In this document: one piece after another, positions 33,010 to 41,934 of the stretch
How the letters are laid out: every line of letters starts with the position of its first letter
How positions within the stretch are numbered: the first letter of the stretch is position 1
Assembly: GCA_016841675.1 (NCBI GenBank)
Contig: JAENYQ010000012.1
Coordinates: forward strand, 1 to 58,940
Source of the DNA: Desulfotomaculum sp.
GTDB taxonomy: Bacteria; Bacillota; Desulfotomaculia; Desulfotomaculales; Desulfallaceae
Length of the DNA: 58,940 bases
Direction: 5' to 3'
Notes under the pieces: model-generated
The model's input: only the letters and a program-made list of their open reading frames with translations
The model's database searches: none
Told to the model about the DNA's origin: nothing
Made by a program: the position numbers and the translations under genes

Positions 33010-34002
33010 TTGATCAAACGCATCGGTATTAACGGTTTTGGTCGTATTGGAAAGAATGTTTTTCGTATTGCACAACAGGTACCCGGAATTGAAGTGGTGG
33101 CCATTAATGACCTTGCTGATGCACATACCCTAGCTCACCTGCTGAAATATGATTCAGTGCACGGAAAGGATCCCGGGGATGTACAAGTGGTCGAAGATGG
33201 GATTTTATATAATGGAAATAAGGTTGCTATTACGGCTCAAGACAAGCCTGAAAACATTCCTTGGGGCGAGTTGGGCGTGGAATACGTGGTTGAATCCACA
33301 GGTAAGTTTAATAATAAGGCGGCGGCGGCAAAACATTTGTCTGCCGGAGCAAGAAAAGTAATGATATCTGCGCCGGCTAAGGAGCCGGATATAACCATTG
33401 TTATGGGTGTTAACGAAGAACAATACGATCCTGACAAACACCATATCGTTTCGGGAGCATCATGCACTACCAATTGCCTGGCACCCTTGGTAAAGATTCT
33501 TAATCGGGAATTTGGCATTGTCCGGGGCATGGTTACCACAGTGCATGCCTATACAAACGACCAGCGCATTCTGGACCTGCCCCACAAAGACCTTCGCCGA
33601 GCCAGAGCCGCAGCGCTTTCCATTATCCCAACCACCACCGGTGCAGCCAAGGCGGTATCTTTGGTGCTGCCTGAAATGGCCGGGAAACTTAACGGCATGT
33701 CCATCCGTGTACCAACCCCCAACGTTTCTGTGGTGGACCTGGTGGCTCAAATGGGCCGTTCTGTGAGTGTAGAGGAAGTCAACGGAATCTTCCGGGATGC
33801 GGCTGCCGGGGAATTGCGGGGGATTATCGATTACTGCCAGGAACCGCTTGTCTCTAAAGATTTCAGCGGGTCACCCTTTTCAGCTGTGGTAGACGCTTCC
33901 TGCACTATGGTTACAGACGGATCGCTGGTTAAAGTGATCGCCTGGTATGACAACGAGTGGGGTTATTCCTGCCGCGTGGTAGATACACTTCTTTATATAT
34001 AA
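33010..34002 (+). CDS. gapA: Glyceraldehyde-3-phosphate dehydrogenase, type I
   Basis: The glycolytic/gluconeogenic enzyme that interconverts glyceraldehyde-3-phosphate and 1,3-bisphosphoglycerate. The 330-residue product has the NAD-binding INGFGRIGKNVFR at the N-terminus, the catalytic Cys in SGASCTTNCLAPL near 152, VHAYTNDQ and WYDNEWGYSCRVVD. The start is TTG at 33010 after AAAGGAG. It is monocistronic; the usual pgk-tpi neighbours are absent. Confidence 0.97.
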   Translation: MIKRIGINGFGRIGKNVFRIAQQVPGIEVVAINDLADAHTLAHLLKYDSVHGKDPGDVQVVEDGILYNGNKVAITAQDKPENIPWGELGVEYVVESTGKFNNKAAAAKHLSAGARKVMISAPAKEPDITIVMGVNEEQYDPDKHHIVSGASCTTNCLAPLVKILNREFGIVRGMVTTVHAYTNDQRILDLPHKDLRRARAAALSIIPTTTGAAKAVSLVLPEMAGKLNGMSIRVPTPNVSVVDLVAQMGRSVSVEEVNGIFRDAAAGELRGIIDYCQEPLVSKDFSGSPFSAVVDASCTMVTDGSLVKVIAWYDNEWGYSCRVVDTLLYI

Positions 34003-34019
34003 AATAACGGGCTTATAGA

Positions 34020-34125
34020 AGGGGGACAGAGTGTGTCAAAGGACCGTCCCCTGACACATTAAAAAAACCGGGTGCTGTATGTGGCATTTTAACACATACC
34101 CGCACCCGGTTTTCGCTTCTTTTTC
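34020..34125. terminator. Bidirectional terminator between gapA and hdrA
   Basis: ACCGGGTGC (about 34067) pairs with GCACCCGGT (34102-34110), extended by GTATGTG/CACATAC. T runs follow on both strands, so it can end gapA and the convergent hdrA. A smaller GGGGAC/GTCCCC hairpin precedes it at about 34022-34051. Confidence 0.8.
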
Positions 34126-34129
34126 GCTG

Positions 34130-37100
34130 CTATACAAACAATCCATCTACTGCTTTGCTTAATTGACTATCACTGTAACCCTGAAGTGTTATGGCCTTGT
34201 TGGGACATTCACTGGCGCAGGTACCGCAACCCTGGCAAATCACCGACTCAATTTCTGCCCTGTGATTTTTAATGGTTGGGGCTTTAAAGGGGCATAGGCG
34301 TACGCAGGTCAGGCAGGCAGCGCATTTATCCTGCTGTACAACGGCTACCACGCCGCCCGACTCCAAGGTATCCCGGCTGAGTATTACAGACGCGCGACCC
34401 GCTGCCGCTTTGGCCTGGGTAATCGTCTCCTCAATATTTTTAGGCCCGTGGGCCAGCCCGCACATAAACACGCCTTCCGAGGCAAAATCAACCGGCCGCA
34501 GCTTCATGTGCGCTTCCTGGAAAAAGCCGTCCTGATTTAAAGGAACCTTTAGCAATTGAGATAACTGCCGGTTGGATTCCGGCGGTGCCACCGGCGCAGC
34601 CAGAACCACCAGGTCCGGGTTAACCTGGAAAGAACCACCGAATACGTGATCCGTCGCGGTTACCCGCAGCATATCCCCCCCGTTATTCGGCACTGTCTCC
34701 ACCACCGGTTTATTATCCTGTTCATAGCGGAAAAACAGTACTCCCTGTTCCCGTGCTGCGCGGTAGTTATCCTCTAAGAAACCATAAGTCCTGATATCTC
34801 GGTACAGTACTATTATTGAACAATCAGGATTGATTTCTTTTAGTTGTAGGGCTAACTGCATTGTTCTGCTGCAGCAGATGCGGCTGCAGTAAGGCCGCTG
34901 CTCATCCCGGGAGCCGACACATTGGATCATCACTATACTGCGAGCGTTTTTGACCCGCGGTTCAGCGGCGGCGATGGCCTGATCCAGTTCCAGTTGGGTC
35001 ATTACCCGTTGATCCTGGCCGTAAAGGTATTCAACCGGTTTCGCTTCCTCAGCACCGGTGGCAATAATAGTAACTCCATGCTTGACTTGCCGACCGTCTG
35101 AAAACATGGTGGTGAAATTGCCCTTGTAACCGGATACTTCACGTATGTCGCAGCCGTTGTAGATGTCGATTAGAGGATTGTTATTAACTCTGTCTGATAG
35201 TCCTGTTACTAATGCGTTGATATCCTCGTTGTTAAAGCCCTTGCTAATTAGCCTGGCGTTACCGCCCAACTGATTACTTTTGTCCAATAAGTGCACCCGG
35301 TAACCCTGTTCGGCAAGGTTTAGAGCGCTTGTCATACCTGCCACCCCTCCGCCGATGATCAGGGCGGCTCGGGTAACGTTCACTTTAATATTCTTTATCG
35401 GTGTCAACAGCGATGCTTTGGATACAGCCGCGCTGCTAAGGTCTTTGGCCTTCTCGGTGGCTTTGGCCGGCTCGTGCATGTGTACCCAGGAACATTGGTC
35501 CCTGATATTGGCCATTTCAAATAGGTACGGGTTTAAACCCGCTTCCCGTAATGTTTCTTTGAAAAGCGGCTTGTGTGTCCTGGGGCTGCAGGACGAAACA
35601 ACGATTCTGTTTAACTTGTGTTCCTCAATCAATTCCCGCATCGCGGCCTGGCTATCCTGGGAGCAGGCGTAAATATTGTTGGTGGCGTAAACCACATGGG
35701 GCAGTTTTTTAACATGTTCCACTACAGCGGGTACGTCCACCACCCCGGCGATATTTTTCCCGCAATGACAAATAAACACCCCGATGCGCGGTTCCTGACC
35801 GCTAACATCAATTTCTTGCGGGAATTCCCTTTCGGTCACCAGTGAATTGCGAGCCGGTGAAAGAAAGGCGGCGCAGTCACCCGCTGCAGCGCTGGCCTGC
35901 ATCACTGTTTCAGGAATATCTTTGGGCCCGCTGAATACCCCGGCCACGTATATGCCCGCCCGTGAAGATAACACGCCGGTCAGGGCGTTGGTGCGGCAGT
36001 AATCGTACTGGTTCAGGTCAATACCCAGTATGCCGGCCAGCTCTGTTGATTCCTTTGATGGTTTAAGTCCCACCGATAATACCACCAGGTCGAAATCTTC
36101 CTCCACCATGGTCCCGTCTGCGGCACGGTATCTGATACGCAGTTCTTTCGATTGCTGTAGCTCTTTTACCGAACTGACCATGCACTTTACGTATTTGACT
36201 CCGTAATCATACCTGGCACGGTTGTAATACTTTTCGTAATCTTTGCCATAGGCCCGTACGTCAATGCAAAAAATGGTTACGTCCAGGTCAGCTTGGTGTT
36301 CTTTGGCAATGACGGCTTCCTTGGTGGCATACATGCAGCACACCGAGGAGCAATAACCCCGGTTAAGCGATACGTCCCGCGAACCAACGCACTGGATGAA
36401 GGCGATCTTTTTGGGTTCAGCACCGTCAGCTTTTTGCAGGTGTCCCTCATATGGTCCGGAGGCACTGAGCATTCTTTCAAATTGTAAGCTCGTCAATACG
36501 TTATCGTAAACTCCAAAACCGAATTCACCCCGCAACTCGGAATCAAATAGCTCGTAACCTGTGCACAGAATAACAGATCCGACCTGTACCTGTATTTCTT
36601 CAGCCTGCATTTCGTGATTGATGGCATCTACCGGGCATACTTCCAGGCATTTGCCGCAGGCCCGTGGTTTTTTAATCCTCAGACACCTGGTGGCGTCTAT
36701 GGCGAAAGCGTTCGGGTAAGCCTGCGGGTATAACTTGTGTACGGCTTTACGTTCACTCAAATACTGGTTGAACTCATTGGCCACACTGATGGGGCATTCT
36801 TCGGCACATGCGCCGCAGCCCAGGCATTTGTCGGGATCAACATACCTGGGTCGTTTATTAATTTTGACGCTGAAATTACCGGCTTCCCCTTCCAGCCCAA
36901 TAACGCCGGAACAGGTAAAAACCTCTATATTGCGGTGTCTGCCGCATTCAACCAGTTTGGGTGAAAGGATACACATTGAGCAATCATTGGTGGGGAAAGT
37001 TTTATCCAGCATGGGCATGTGCCCGCCGATGGCAGGAGATTTTTCAACTATATATACTTTATAGCCGGATTCCGCCAGGTCCAGGGCGGACTGCATACCG

Positions 37101-37174
37101 CTGATGCCGGCGCCGATAATTAGTACGGAACCTACTATTTGCTCGCTGTTTATTTCCTTAGAATTATTTTTCAA
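34130..37174 (-). CDS. hdrA: HdrA-like flavin/iron-sulfur subunit, duplicated form
   Basis: A 1014-residue heterodisulfide-reductase subunit A of the long bacterial type, with two FAD-binding halves. Half 1 has [20 protein letters not shown], the Fe-S cysteines in [20 protein letters not shown] and two clusters CLGCGACAEECP and CGKCLEVCP. Half 2 starts at GGGVAGMTSALNLAEQGYRV near 605 and ends in two ferredoxin motifs, CAACLTCVRLCP and CQGCGTCASECP. HdrA is the electron-splitting flavin site of Hdr complexes. The start is TTG at 37174, behind GGGGGT. It is the third gene after hdrC and hdrB; no mvhD is linked here. Confidence 0.93.
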   Translation of the reverse strand: MKNNSKEINSEQIVGSVLIIGAGISGMQSALDLAESGYKVYIVEKSPAIGGHMPMLDKTFPTNDCSMCILSPKLVECGRHRNIEVFTCSGVIGLEGEAGNFSVKINKRPRYVDPDKCLGCGACAEECPISVANEFNQYLSERKAVHKLYPQAYPNAFAIDATRCLRIKKPRACGKCLEVCPVDAINHEMQAEEIQVQVGSVILCTGYELFDSELRGEFGFGVYDNVLTSLQFERMLSASGPYEGHLQKADGAEPKKIAFIQCVGSRDVSLNRGYCSSVCCMYATKEAVIAKEHQADLDVTIFCIDVRAYGKDYEKYYNRARYDYGVKYVKCMVSSVKELQQSKELRIRYRAADGTMVEEDFDLVVLSVGLKPSKESTELAGILGIDLNQYDYCRTNALTGVLSSRAGIYVAGVFSGPKDIPETVMQASAAAGDCAAFLSPARNSLVTEREFPQEIDVSGQEPRIGVFICHCGKNIAGVVDVPAVVEHVKKLPHVVYATNNIYACSQDSQAAMRELIEEHKLNRIVVSSCSPRTHKPLFKETLREAGLNPYLFEMANIRDQCSWVHMHEPAKATEKAKDLSSAAVSKASLLTPIKNIKVNVTRAALIIGGGVAGMTSALNLAEQGYRVHLLDKSNQLGGNARLISKGFNNEDINALVTGLSDRVNNNPLIDIYNGCDIREVSGYKGNFTTMFSDGRQVKHGVTIIATGAEEAKPVEYLYGQDQRVMTQLELDQAIAAAEPRVKNARSIVMIQCVGSRDEQRPYCSRICCSRTMQLALQLKEINPDCSIIVLYRDIRTYGFLEDNYRAAREQGVLFFRYEQDNKPVVETVPNNGGDMLRVTATDHVFGGSFQVNPDLVVLAAPVAPPESNRQLSQLLKVPLNQDGFFQEAHMKLRPVDFASEGVFMCGLAHGPKNIEETITQAKAAAGRASVILSRDTLESGGVVAVVQQDKCAACLTCVRLCPFKAPTIKNHRAEIESVICQGCGTCASECPNKAITLQGYSDSQLSKAVDGLFV

Positions 37175-37201
37175 CTTAAATTAGACCCCCAATTACAAGG
37201 T

Positions 37202-38056
37202 TTACCGCACTAGTGAAAGAGAACGAAGGAGCGGCCTAGGATCAACGAGATGTAATTTAAACCATCGATCAGTATCCGGTAAGTCCATAGCCAGACCAAT
37301 TAATTCCGTAAAGTAAAATGCCGCTATATCTGTATCCCCTTTGTTTCGACGCATTTCCAGGTTGGACTGGCAAAGGGGGCAAGCAGTTACGATGGCACCC
37401 GCTCCCGCTTCTTTGGCAGCGTTCAGCAGGCGTCCTACCATTTTCTGAACAATGTCGGATGATGTCAGGCTTAAACTGGCTCCACAGCAATCAGTTTTAT
37501 AAGACCAGGGAATAGTATGGGCGCCCAGTGAGTTGATGATGTTGTCCAGTGATTCGGGGTTTTCCCTGTTGTCAAACTGCGTAACCTCGGGTGGTCGCAC
37601 CAACAGGCACCCATAATAGCAAACAACGTTCAGCCCTTTGAGCGGTTTTTTTACACTCTTGGCAATAGATTTAACTCCGATCCCGGTGATAATAGCTTCC
37701 AACAGCGAAAGGACATTTACTTTGCCGTCGTACTTAAAACCCGTAATATTTTCAGTTTTTTGTCGCATGGTTTCGTCATTGCGCAGCGTGTAATCGGTTT
37801 TCTTAAGCATACTGTAGCAGGCTGAACACGGGGTAGTCAGGTCTGCGCCCTGCTCCTGAGCTAGTGCTATGTTCCTTGCGGGCAGTGCTACCGACAGTGT
37901 GTGGTTGGTGCTGTGCGCGGATGTGGCACCGCAGCAGACCCAGTCTTTTAATTCCATAAGTTCGATTCCCAGGGCTTTACAAACGGCACGGGAAGACAAG
38001 TCGTATTCTTTGCCGGTAGACTCAAGGGAACAACCCGGAAAATAAGATAGTTTCAA
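37202..38056 (-). CDS. hdrB: HdrB-like subunit
   Basis: A 284-residue protein with two CCG domains: GCSLESTGKEY...WVCCGATSAH...CSACYSML in the first half, and YYGCLLVRPP...TDCCGASLSL...CPLCQSNLEM in the second. In HdrB these bind the two non-cubane [4Fe-4S] clusters that cleave disulfides. The physiological disulfide or thiol substrate is unknown, as bacteria lack CoM-S-S-CoB. TTG at 38056 lies behind AAAGGGG. A gap of 211 bp with a hairpin (38171-38192) separates it from hdrC. Confidence 0.92.
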   Translation of the reverse strand: MKLSYFPGCSLESTGKEYDLSSRAVCKALGIELMELKDWVCCGATSAHSTNHTLSVALPARNIALAQEQGADLTTPCSACYSMLKKTDYTLRNDETMRQKTENITGFKYDGKVNVLSLLEAIITGIGVKSIAKSVKKPLKGLNVVCYYGCLLVRPPEVTQFDNRENPESLDNIINSLGAHTIPWSYKTDCCGASLSLTSSDIVQKMVGRLLNAAKEAGAGAIVTACPLCQSNLEMRRNKGDTDIAAFYFTELIGLAMDLPDTDRWFKLHLVDPRPLLRSLSLVR

Positions 38057-38170
38057 TTTGCCGTGACCCCTTTCCTTGTAAGGTTTATCAATTATTCTAG
38101 AACACGGCGGTGTTGTTAGCCAAAGTTTTAATATTTTACAATAGTTATTTGCTTACTAGTTTTCTGATTA

Positions 38171-38192
38171 AAAGCAACCCCCGCTGGGTTGT
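38171..38192 (-). terminator. Weak hairpin between hdrC and hdrB
   Basis: CAACCC/GGGTTG with TTTT following on the minus strand. It may attenuate hdrBA relative to hdrC. Confidence 0.4.
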
Positions 38193-38267
38193 TCATTTTT
38201 ATCAGGGAGGTTGTTAAACAACTTTGCCGTATATTTTTTGTTGCAAGCTTTAGGCAATAAGAAAGAA

Positions 38268-38807
38268 TTATTGGTAGCTCTGTTTAAAGATATTTTGTAA
38301 GATTTTCCTGTTTTTCACCCGGCTGGGCAGTAAAGGCATTTTTCCTTTTTTGAACATGTCAAAACCAAAACCAAGGTCGGAAAAAAGGTCTTTACTTTTC
38401 AATTTGAATATAGCTAACATGACGGGTTCATGCACTCTTCCGTTGGCCCGGACCGAGTTTAAGAATGTAGTATGGAACAGGTGAACCTTTTTCTCTTTAA
38501 CCATATTTTCGGCAATGGCCATTTCCTTTAGTACATCTATAACTGCTCGAGTGTTAATTCCATTGGGACACCGGGCGCCACATGTTTCGCAGCTTGAACA
38601 TATCCAAATGCTGGAACAGTTCAGCGCTTTTTCTTTTTGCCCCAGTTGTACAAGACGAAGTATTTCATTGGGATAAAAATCCGCGTACTCGGTGGCAATG
38701 CATCCGGAAGCACACTTCTGGCACTGGTAACACAGTTCAATGGGTTGGCCGCTTTTTTCTCTTATTTCGCGATAGAAGTCCAAACCTTCCTGGTTAATAA
38801 TGCTCAT
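38268..38807 (-). CDS. hdrC: HdrC-like iron-sulfur subunit
   Basis: A 179-residue protein with two four-cysteine cluster motifs, CYQCQKCASGCIATEYADFY and CSSCETCGARCPNGINTRAV, linking HdrA and HdrB in electron transfer. The flanking helical sequence matches HdrC. ATG at 38807 lies behind GGGGGGATG. It starts an hdrC-hdrB-hdrA set. Confidence 0.92.
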   Translation of the reverse strand: MSIINQEGLDFYREIREKSGQPIELCYQCQKCASGCIATEYADFYPNEILRLVQLGQKEKALNCSSIWICSSCETCGARCPNGINTRAVIDVLKEMAIAENMVKEKKVHLFHTTFLNSVRANGRVHEPVMLAIFKLKSKDLFSDLGFGFDMFKKGKMPLLPSRVKNRKILQNIFKQSYQ

Positions 38808-39207
38808 CTATACTTCATCCCCCCGTGAAACTTTTGAACTTTCATCAGGTATTCAAAAGGTATTCAAGTTTTTCACTTAAACTTTATAAAAATTACGCAA
38901 ATAATAATATTAGTTAATTCACGTATAGCGTATATATTATATATTACTTATTAATTAAAATAAAGCAAAAATCTTAATAATTTTCGACACAACCGGAAAC
39001 TCTAAATTTTACTGATAGAACAAAAAACGAGGTAGGTTAGGCCTACCTCGTAAAAAGCTTATTTGGTTAATACGAAAGAACCAATGACAATAGGTATTAA
39101 AGCAGATACATGAGCTATCTAACCACTAATGATAATTATTGGTTAGATAAAAGAGTCTTTTAAAAAATGTATAGATGGTTGTAAAGCACGTTCATATATC
39201 TATGAAT
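38808..39207. other. AT-rich spacer with a terminator
   Basis: Apart from the terminator at 39027-39051 I see no gene or repeat. The AT-rich 38880-38960 part may hold the hdrC promoter, but no clear -35/-10 pair was found. Confidence 0.5.
39027..39051 (-). terminator. Terminator of the gene at 39208-39603
   Basis: ACGAGGTAGG/CCTACCTCGT is a perfect 10-bp stem followed on the minus strand by six T. Confidence 0.8.
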
Positions 39208-39603
39208 CTATGAGGAGGATGTTTCGCTGTGCACATACTCCTTATAATTTCCTTTGAGTAAGCCCATAAATTGTGCATATTTTGCGGTCATGTTTTCGCC
39301 TGTAAACAACATGTGCACATTTAGCCCGTTATAGTCTACCGTTATAACAAGAACTTTTTTGGGCTTTCTGTTCTTGTCAGATGTAAAACTTGTCTGGGAT
39401 AACGCCATTGGGGTGCCCGGGCCAAAGTTACTTAAGGTTATTTTTTTGATAGATTGAACCGGTAATACAGGCCGGGTCGCTTCCTTAAATTGTATGTTGT
39501 TGTCAGCTCTGAATGCGGTCAATGTTCTTTGTTTCGGCAGCTCCGGGTGACCACCCAGGTATTTTAGGGATATAGAGACTTGTTTCTTGTCAAAGGAAAA
39601 CAT
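39208..39603 (-). CDS. Hypothetical protein, 131 aa
   Basis: A soluble beta-rich protein (VLPVQSIKKITLSNFGPGTP, KVLVITVDYNGLNVHMLFTG) with a C-terminal helix. The strand pattern and final amphipathic helix recall bacterial PH-like domains, but this is only an impression. ATG at 39603 follows AGGGGGTG; a longer frame to 39624 starts further upstream. It is flanked by terminators and so probably monocistronic. Function unknown. Confidence 0.6.
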   Translation of the reverse strand: MFSFDKKQVSISLKYLGGHPELPKQRTLTAFRADNNIQFKEATRPVLPVQSIKKITLSNFGPGTPMALSQTSFTSDKNRKPKKVLVITVDYNGLNVHMLFTGENMTAKYAQFMGLLKGNYKEYVHSETSSS

Positions 39604-39901
39604 TAAATGCACCCCCTTTTCCAATATTATACCAGCATGTTACTTATGAGCATATGTCAATGACGGGCCATAAAGACCGTTTACGGTTAAAATACGACAA
39701 GTTAGGAACTCATGTTCATTATTGCTTACAAATTCATAGCGTAAAAAAAATAAAGGCCTTGCGGAAAGGGAGTAAGGAAAGGGGACACGCCTTCCACGTT
39801 GGAAGTTAGAAGTTGGAGGTTACCCAACTAAATAAAGAAGGGCTATTCCCCAGGTAGGAGGAATAGCCCTTTAATTGTGAAGAGTTAATTCGGTTATGGC
39901 A
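39604..39901. other. Spacer with metF terminator
   Basis: No gene. A lone ggggacacgcc motif of the REP-like family lies near 39781, and the metF operon terminator is at 39837-39872. Confidence 0.5.
39837..39872 (-). terminator. Terminator of the hdr-flx-met operon
   Basis: AGGGCTATTCC/GGAATAGCCCT is a perfect 11-bp stem followed on the minus strand by TTCTTTATTT. It is 30 bp after metF. Confidence 0.85.
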
Positions 39902-40828
39902 CTAGTTTACCTTGGGTCTGGGGTACAGACCGGATCTTTCTACTATTTCAGGTACTACCTCTTCCCAGGCGATGGCCATGATATGCACGCCGTGTACACC
40001 TTTGATGTTTTCCTTGATGTACTTAATTTGTTCAATACAAATATCGACGCCTTCCTTTTTGGGGTCTTCGGCGTTCTTCAGGCGTTGAACCAATTCTTCC
40101 GGTACAATCATGCCACTGACGTTGTTCTGGATATATTTAGCTGCCCGCCAGCCTTTTAGGGGCGTGACGCCGGCTAGAATGTGGACTCGCTCATCAATAC
40201 CGCGCGCCCGGACCATCTCCATGAAGCGCTCGAAGCGTTCCATATCGAAAATGCACTGGGTCTGAATAAATTCTGCGCCTGCCTCGACCTTCTTTTCTAA
40301 CCGGGCTACCCTGTATTCGAAAGGGTCCGCGAAGGGGTTGGCCACCGCTCCGATGAAGAACCGGGGTTCGTGCTCTTTAATTTCTTCACCCGAGAAAAAC
40401 TTCTTCTCGTCACGCATCCGGCGCAGCAATTGAATTAGCTGCATGGAGTCAACATCGTAAACGTTCTTTGACGTAGGGTGGTTACCAAACTTCTGGTGGT
40501 CACCAGACAGACAAAGGACGTTGCGCATGCCCAAACTGTAAGCGCCCATTAGGTCTGACTGCATGGCGATCCGGTTACGGTCGCGGCAGGTCATTTGGAC
40601 GATGGGTTCAATGCCGGAATCCAGGATGTGTACGCCGGCGGCGATACTGGATAGACGGACAATGGCAGTCTGATTATCGGTAATATTAGTGGCATCCACG
40701 TGCTCTTTCAGCATGTGAGCGTGGTGGCGCATGCCTTCCGACGAAGAGTGCTTGGGCGGGCCTATTTCCGCTGTTACACCAAATTGGCCGTTGTCAAGAA
40801 TTTGTTGTAATTTGCTCTCAGTTTTCAA
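39902..40828 (-). CDS. metF: 5,10-methylenetetrahydrofolate reductase catalytic subunit
   Basis: MetF reduces methylene-THF to methyl-THF, the last step of the methyl branch. The 308-residue product is a TIM-barrel flavoprotein with VTAEIGPPKHSS at the N-terminus, NITDNQTAIVRLSSIAAG, GMRNVLCLSGDHQKFGNHP and EFIQTQCIFDMERF. The start is TTG at 40828, overlapping metV (TTGA). In acetogens such as Moorella, MetF works with MetV, MvhD and HdrABC in one complex, and the same genes are contiguous here. Confidence 0.95.
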   Translation of the reverse strand: MKTESKLQQILDNGQFGVTAEIGPPKHSSSEGMRHHAHMLKEHVDATNITDNQTAIVRLSSIAAGVHILDSGIEPIVQMTCRDRNRIAMQSDLMGAYSLGMRNVLCLSGDHQKFGNHPTSKNVYDVDSMQLIQLLRRMRDEKKFFSGEEIKEHEPRFFIGAVANPFADPFEYRVARLEKKVEAGAEFIQTQCIFDMERFERFMEMVRARGIDERVHILAGVTPLKGWRAAKYIQNNVSGMIVPEELVQRLKNAEDPKKEGVDICIEQIKYIKENIKGVHGVHIMAIAWEEVVPEIVERSGLYPRPKVN

Positions 40829-41496
40829 CCGATCATCACATCCTCCCGGACTGCCCGGCGGGGGCCGCCATCGCGGGACTTGGTCCAGTCTTTGGGCGGC
40901 TGTATTTCCATCAATTTGTCAAGTTTACCAAGGGCGGTCATACGGTCATAGATAAGTTGCCAGGCACAGTCCACGTCCTTGGATATTTCGCATTTGCCAT
41001 ACTGGGAACCGCCGCAGGGGCCGTTCAGAATGCTCTTGGAACAGCGGATAATGGGGCAAATGCCACCGGTGAGATGCAGCACACAGTCGCCGCACAACCC
41101 GCATTTTTCCTCCCAGACACCGTGTTCAGTGGCACCGCCGATAAACTTGGTGTCCAGGGCGGGTACCACCCACTTGTCCTTGAACCGTTCGGCCAGGTAT
41201 TGAACCCCTACGCCGCAGGCCAGGGACACAATGGCGTCAACTTCTTGCACCATGTTATCCAGAGCGACAATATATTCGGGATCGCACTGTCTGGTGGCTG
41301 TAAAGGTGACTGTTTCAATAGGCTTATGCTCCAGTTTGCGCATGATGCGCAAGCTGGAGGCCAATATTTCAGTTTCCTTTTCGCCGCCGGCCAGACATAC
41401 GGTAACACACCCGGCACAGCCCACGAACAGGACCTTGTTGCAGTCACTGATCATGGCAGCGATATCCTTGACAGGCTTTTGTTGGGCGATAATCAT
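40825..41496 (-). CDS. metV: MetV, iron-sulfur partner of methylene-THF reductase
   Basis: A 223-residue MTHFR C-terminal-type protein with many cysteines: FVGCAGCVTVCLAGG near 30, CGLCGDCVLHLTGGICPIIRC near 130, and GPCGGSQYGKCEI. These would bind Fe-S clusters passing electrons to MetF. It is coupled by 4-bp overlaps to mvhD upstream and metF downstream. Confidence 0.92.
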   Translation of the reverse strand: MIIAQQKPVKDIAAMISDCNKVLFVGCAGCVTVCLAGGEKETEILASSLRIMRKLEHKPIETVTFTATRQCDPEYIVALDNMVQEVDAIVSLACGVGVQYLAERFKDKWVVPALDTKFIGGATEHGVWEEKCGLCGDCVLHLTGGICPIIRCSKSILNGPCGGSQYGKCEISKDVDCAWQLIYDRMTALGKLDKLMEIQPPKDWTKSRDGGPRRAVREDVMIG

Positions 41497-41933
41497 GCTA
41501 TCCCACCTTCTTTCCCATCAGGATTAGAAGTTAATGGATTGGGGCCTAGTTTCATAATCCGTTCGGTCATTTCCTTGACTATCTCGGCGAAACGCTGGCC
41601 CTGGGCCGCGGATAGATTGAAAAATTCAACCCGTTCGCCGCCGAAACCTATTTCATCAAGAATTTGTTTAACGTGATTTACGCGTTTCTTGCCCCGGATA
41701 TTACCTTTAAGGAAGTGGCAGTCCCCTTCCATGCATCCGGCCACGAACACTCCGTCTGCTCCGTCTTCAAAAGCGTGCAGGATAACCCGGTGGTCAATGG
41801 TGCCCGAGCAAGGCATTTCAACTATTCTAACGTTAGAGGCATACTGTAATCGCATCGAACCTGCCAGGTCCGCAGCCGAGTATGCTCAGTAGTGGCAGCA
41901 AAAGGCCACTATTTTAGGTTGAAATTCGGCCAC
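41493..41933 (-). CDS. mvhD: MvhD-type iron-sulfur subunit, selenoprotein (Sec16)
   Basis: Reading from GTG at 41933, which follows GGAGGTG and is one base past the hdrA stop, the frame gives VAEFQPKIVAFCCHY, then UGA (41888-41886), then AYSAADLAGSMRLQYASNVR and onward to 41493. Family members have CxxC (FCCNWC) where this has CHYU. The product is 146 residues including Sec. Downstream blocks EMPCSGTIDH and GCMEGDCHFLKGN are normal MvhD. A stem-loop 14 nt after the UGA (41857-41871) could be a bacterial SECIS. MvhD links an electron donor to HdrA. If UGA were a stop, the conserved N-terminus would be lost. Confidence 0.9.
41857..41885 (-). promoter_or_regulatory. Candidate SECIS element in mvhD
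   Basis: GGACCT GGC AGGTTC forms a 6-bp stem with G at the first loop position, starting 14 nt after the in-frame UGA. This is within the spacing seen for bacterial SECIS elements. Confidence 0.6.
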
Positions 41934-41934
41934 T

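Noticed and set aside
41493-41855. Short mvhD starting at 41855
   Set aside because: It would lose the conserved first cysteine motif, which is encoded upstream through an in-frame UGA.
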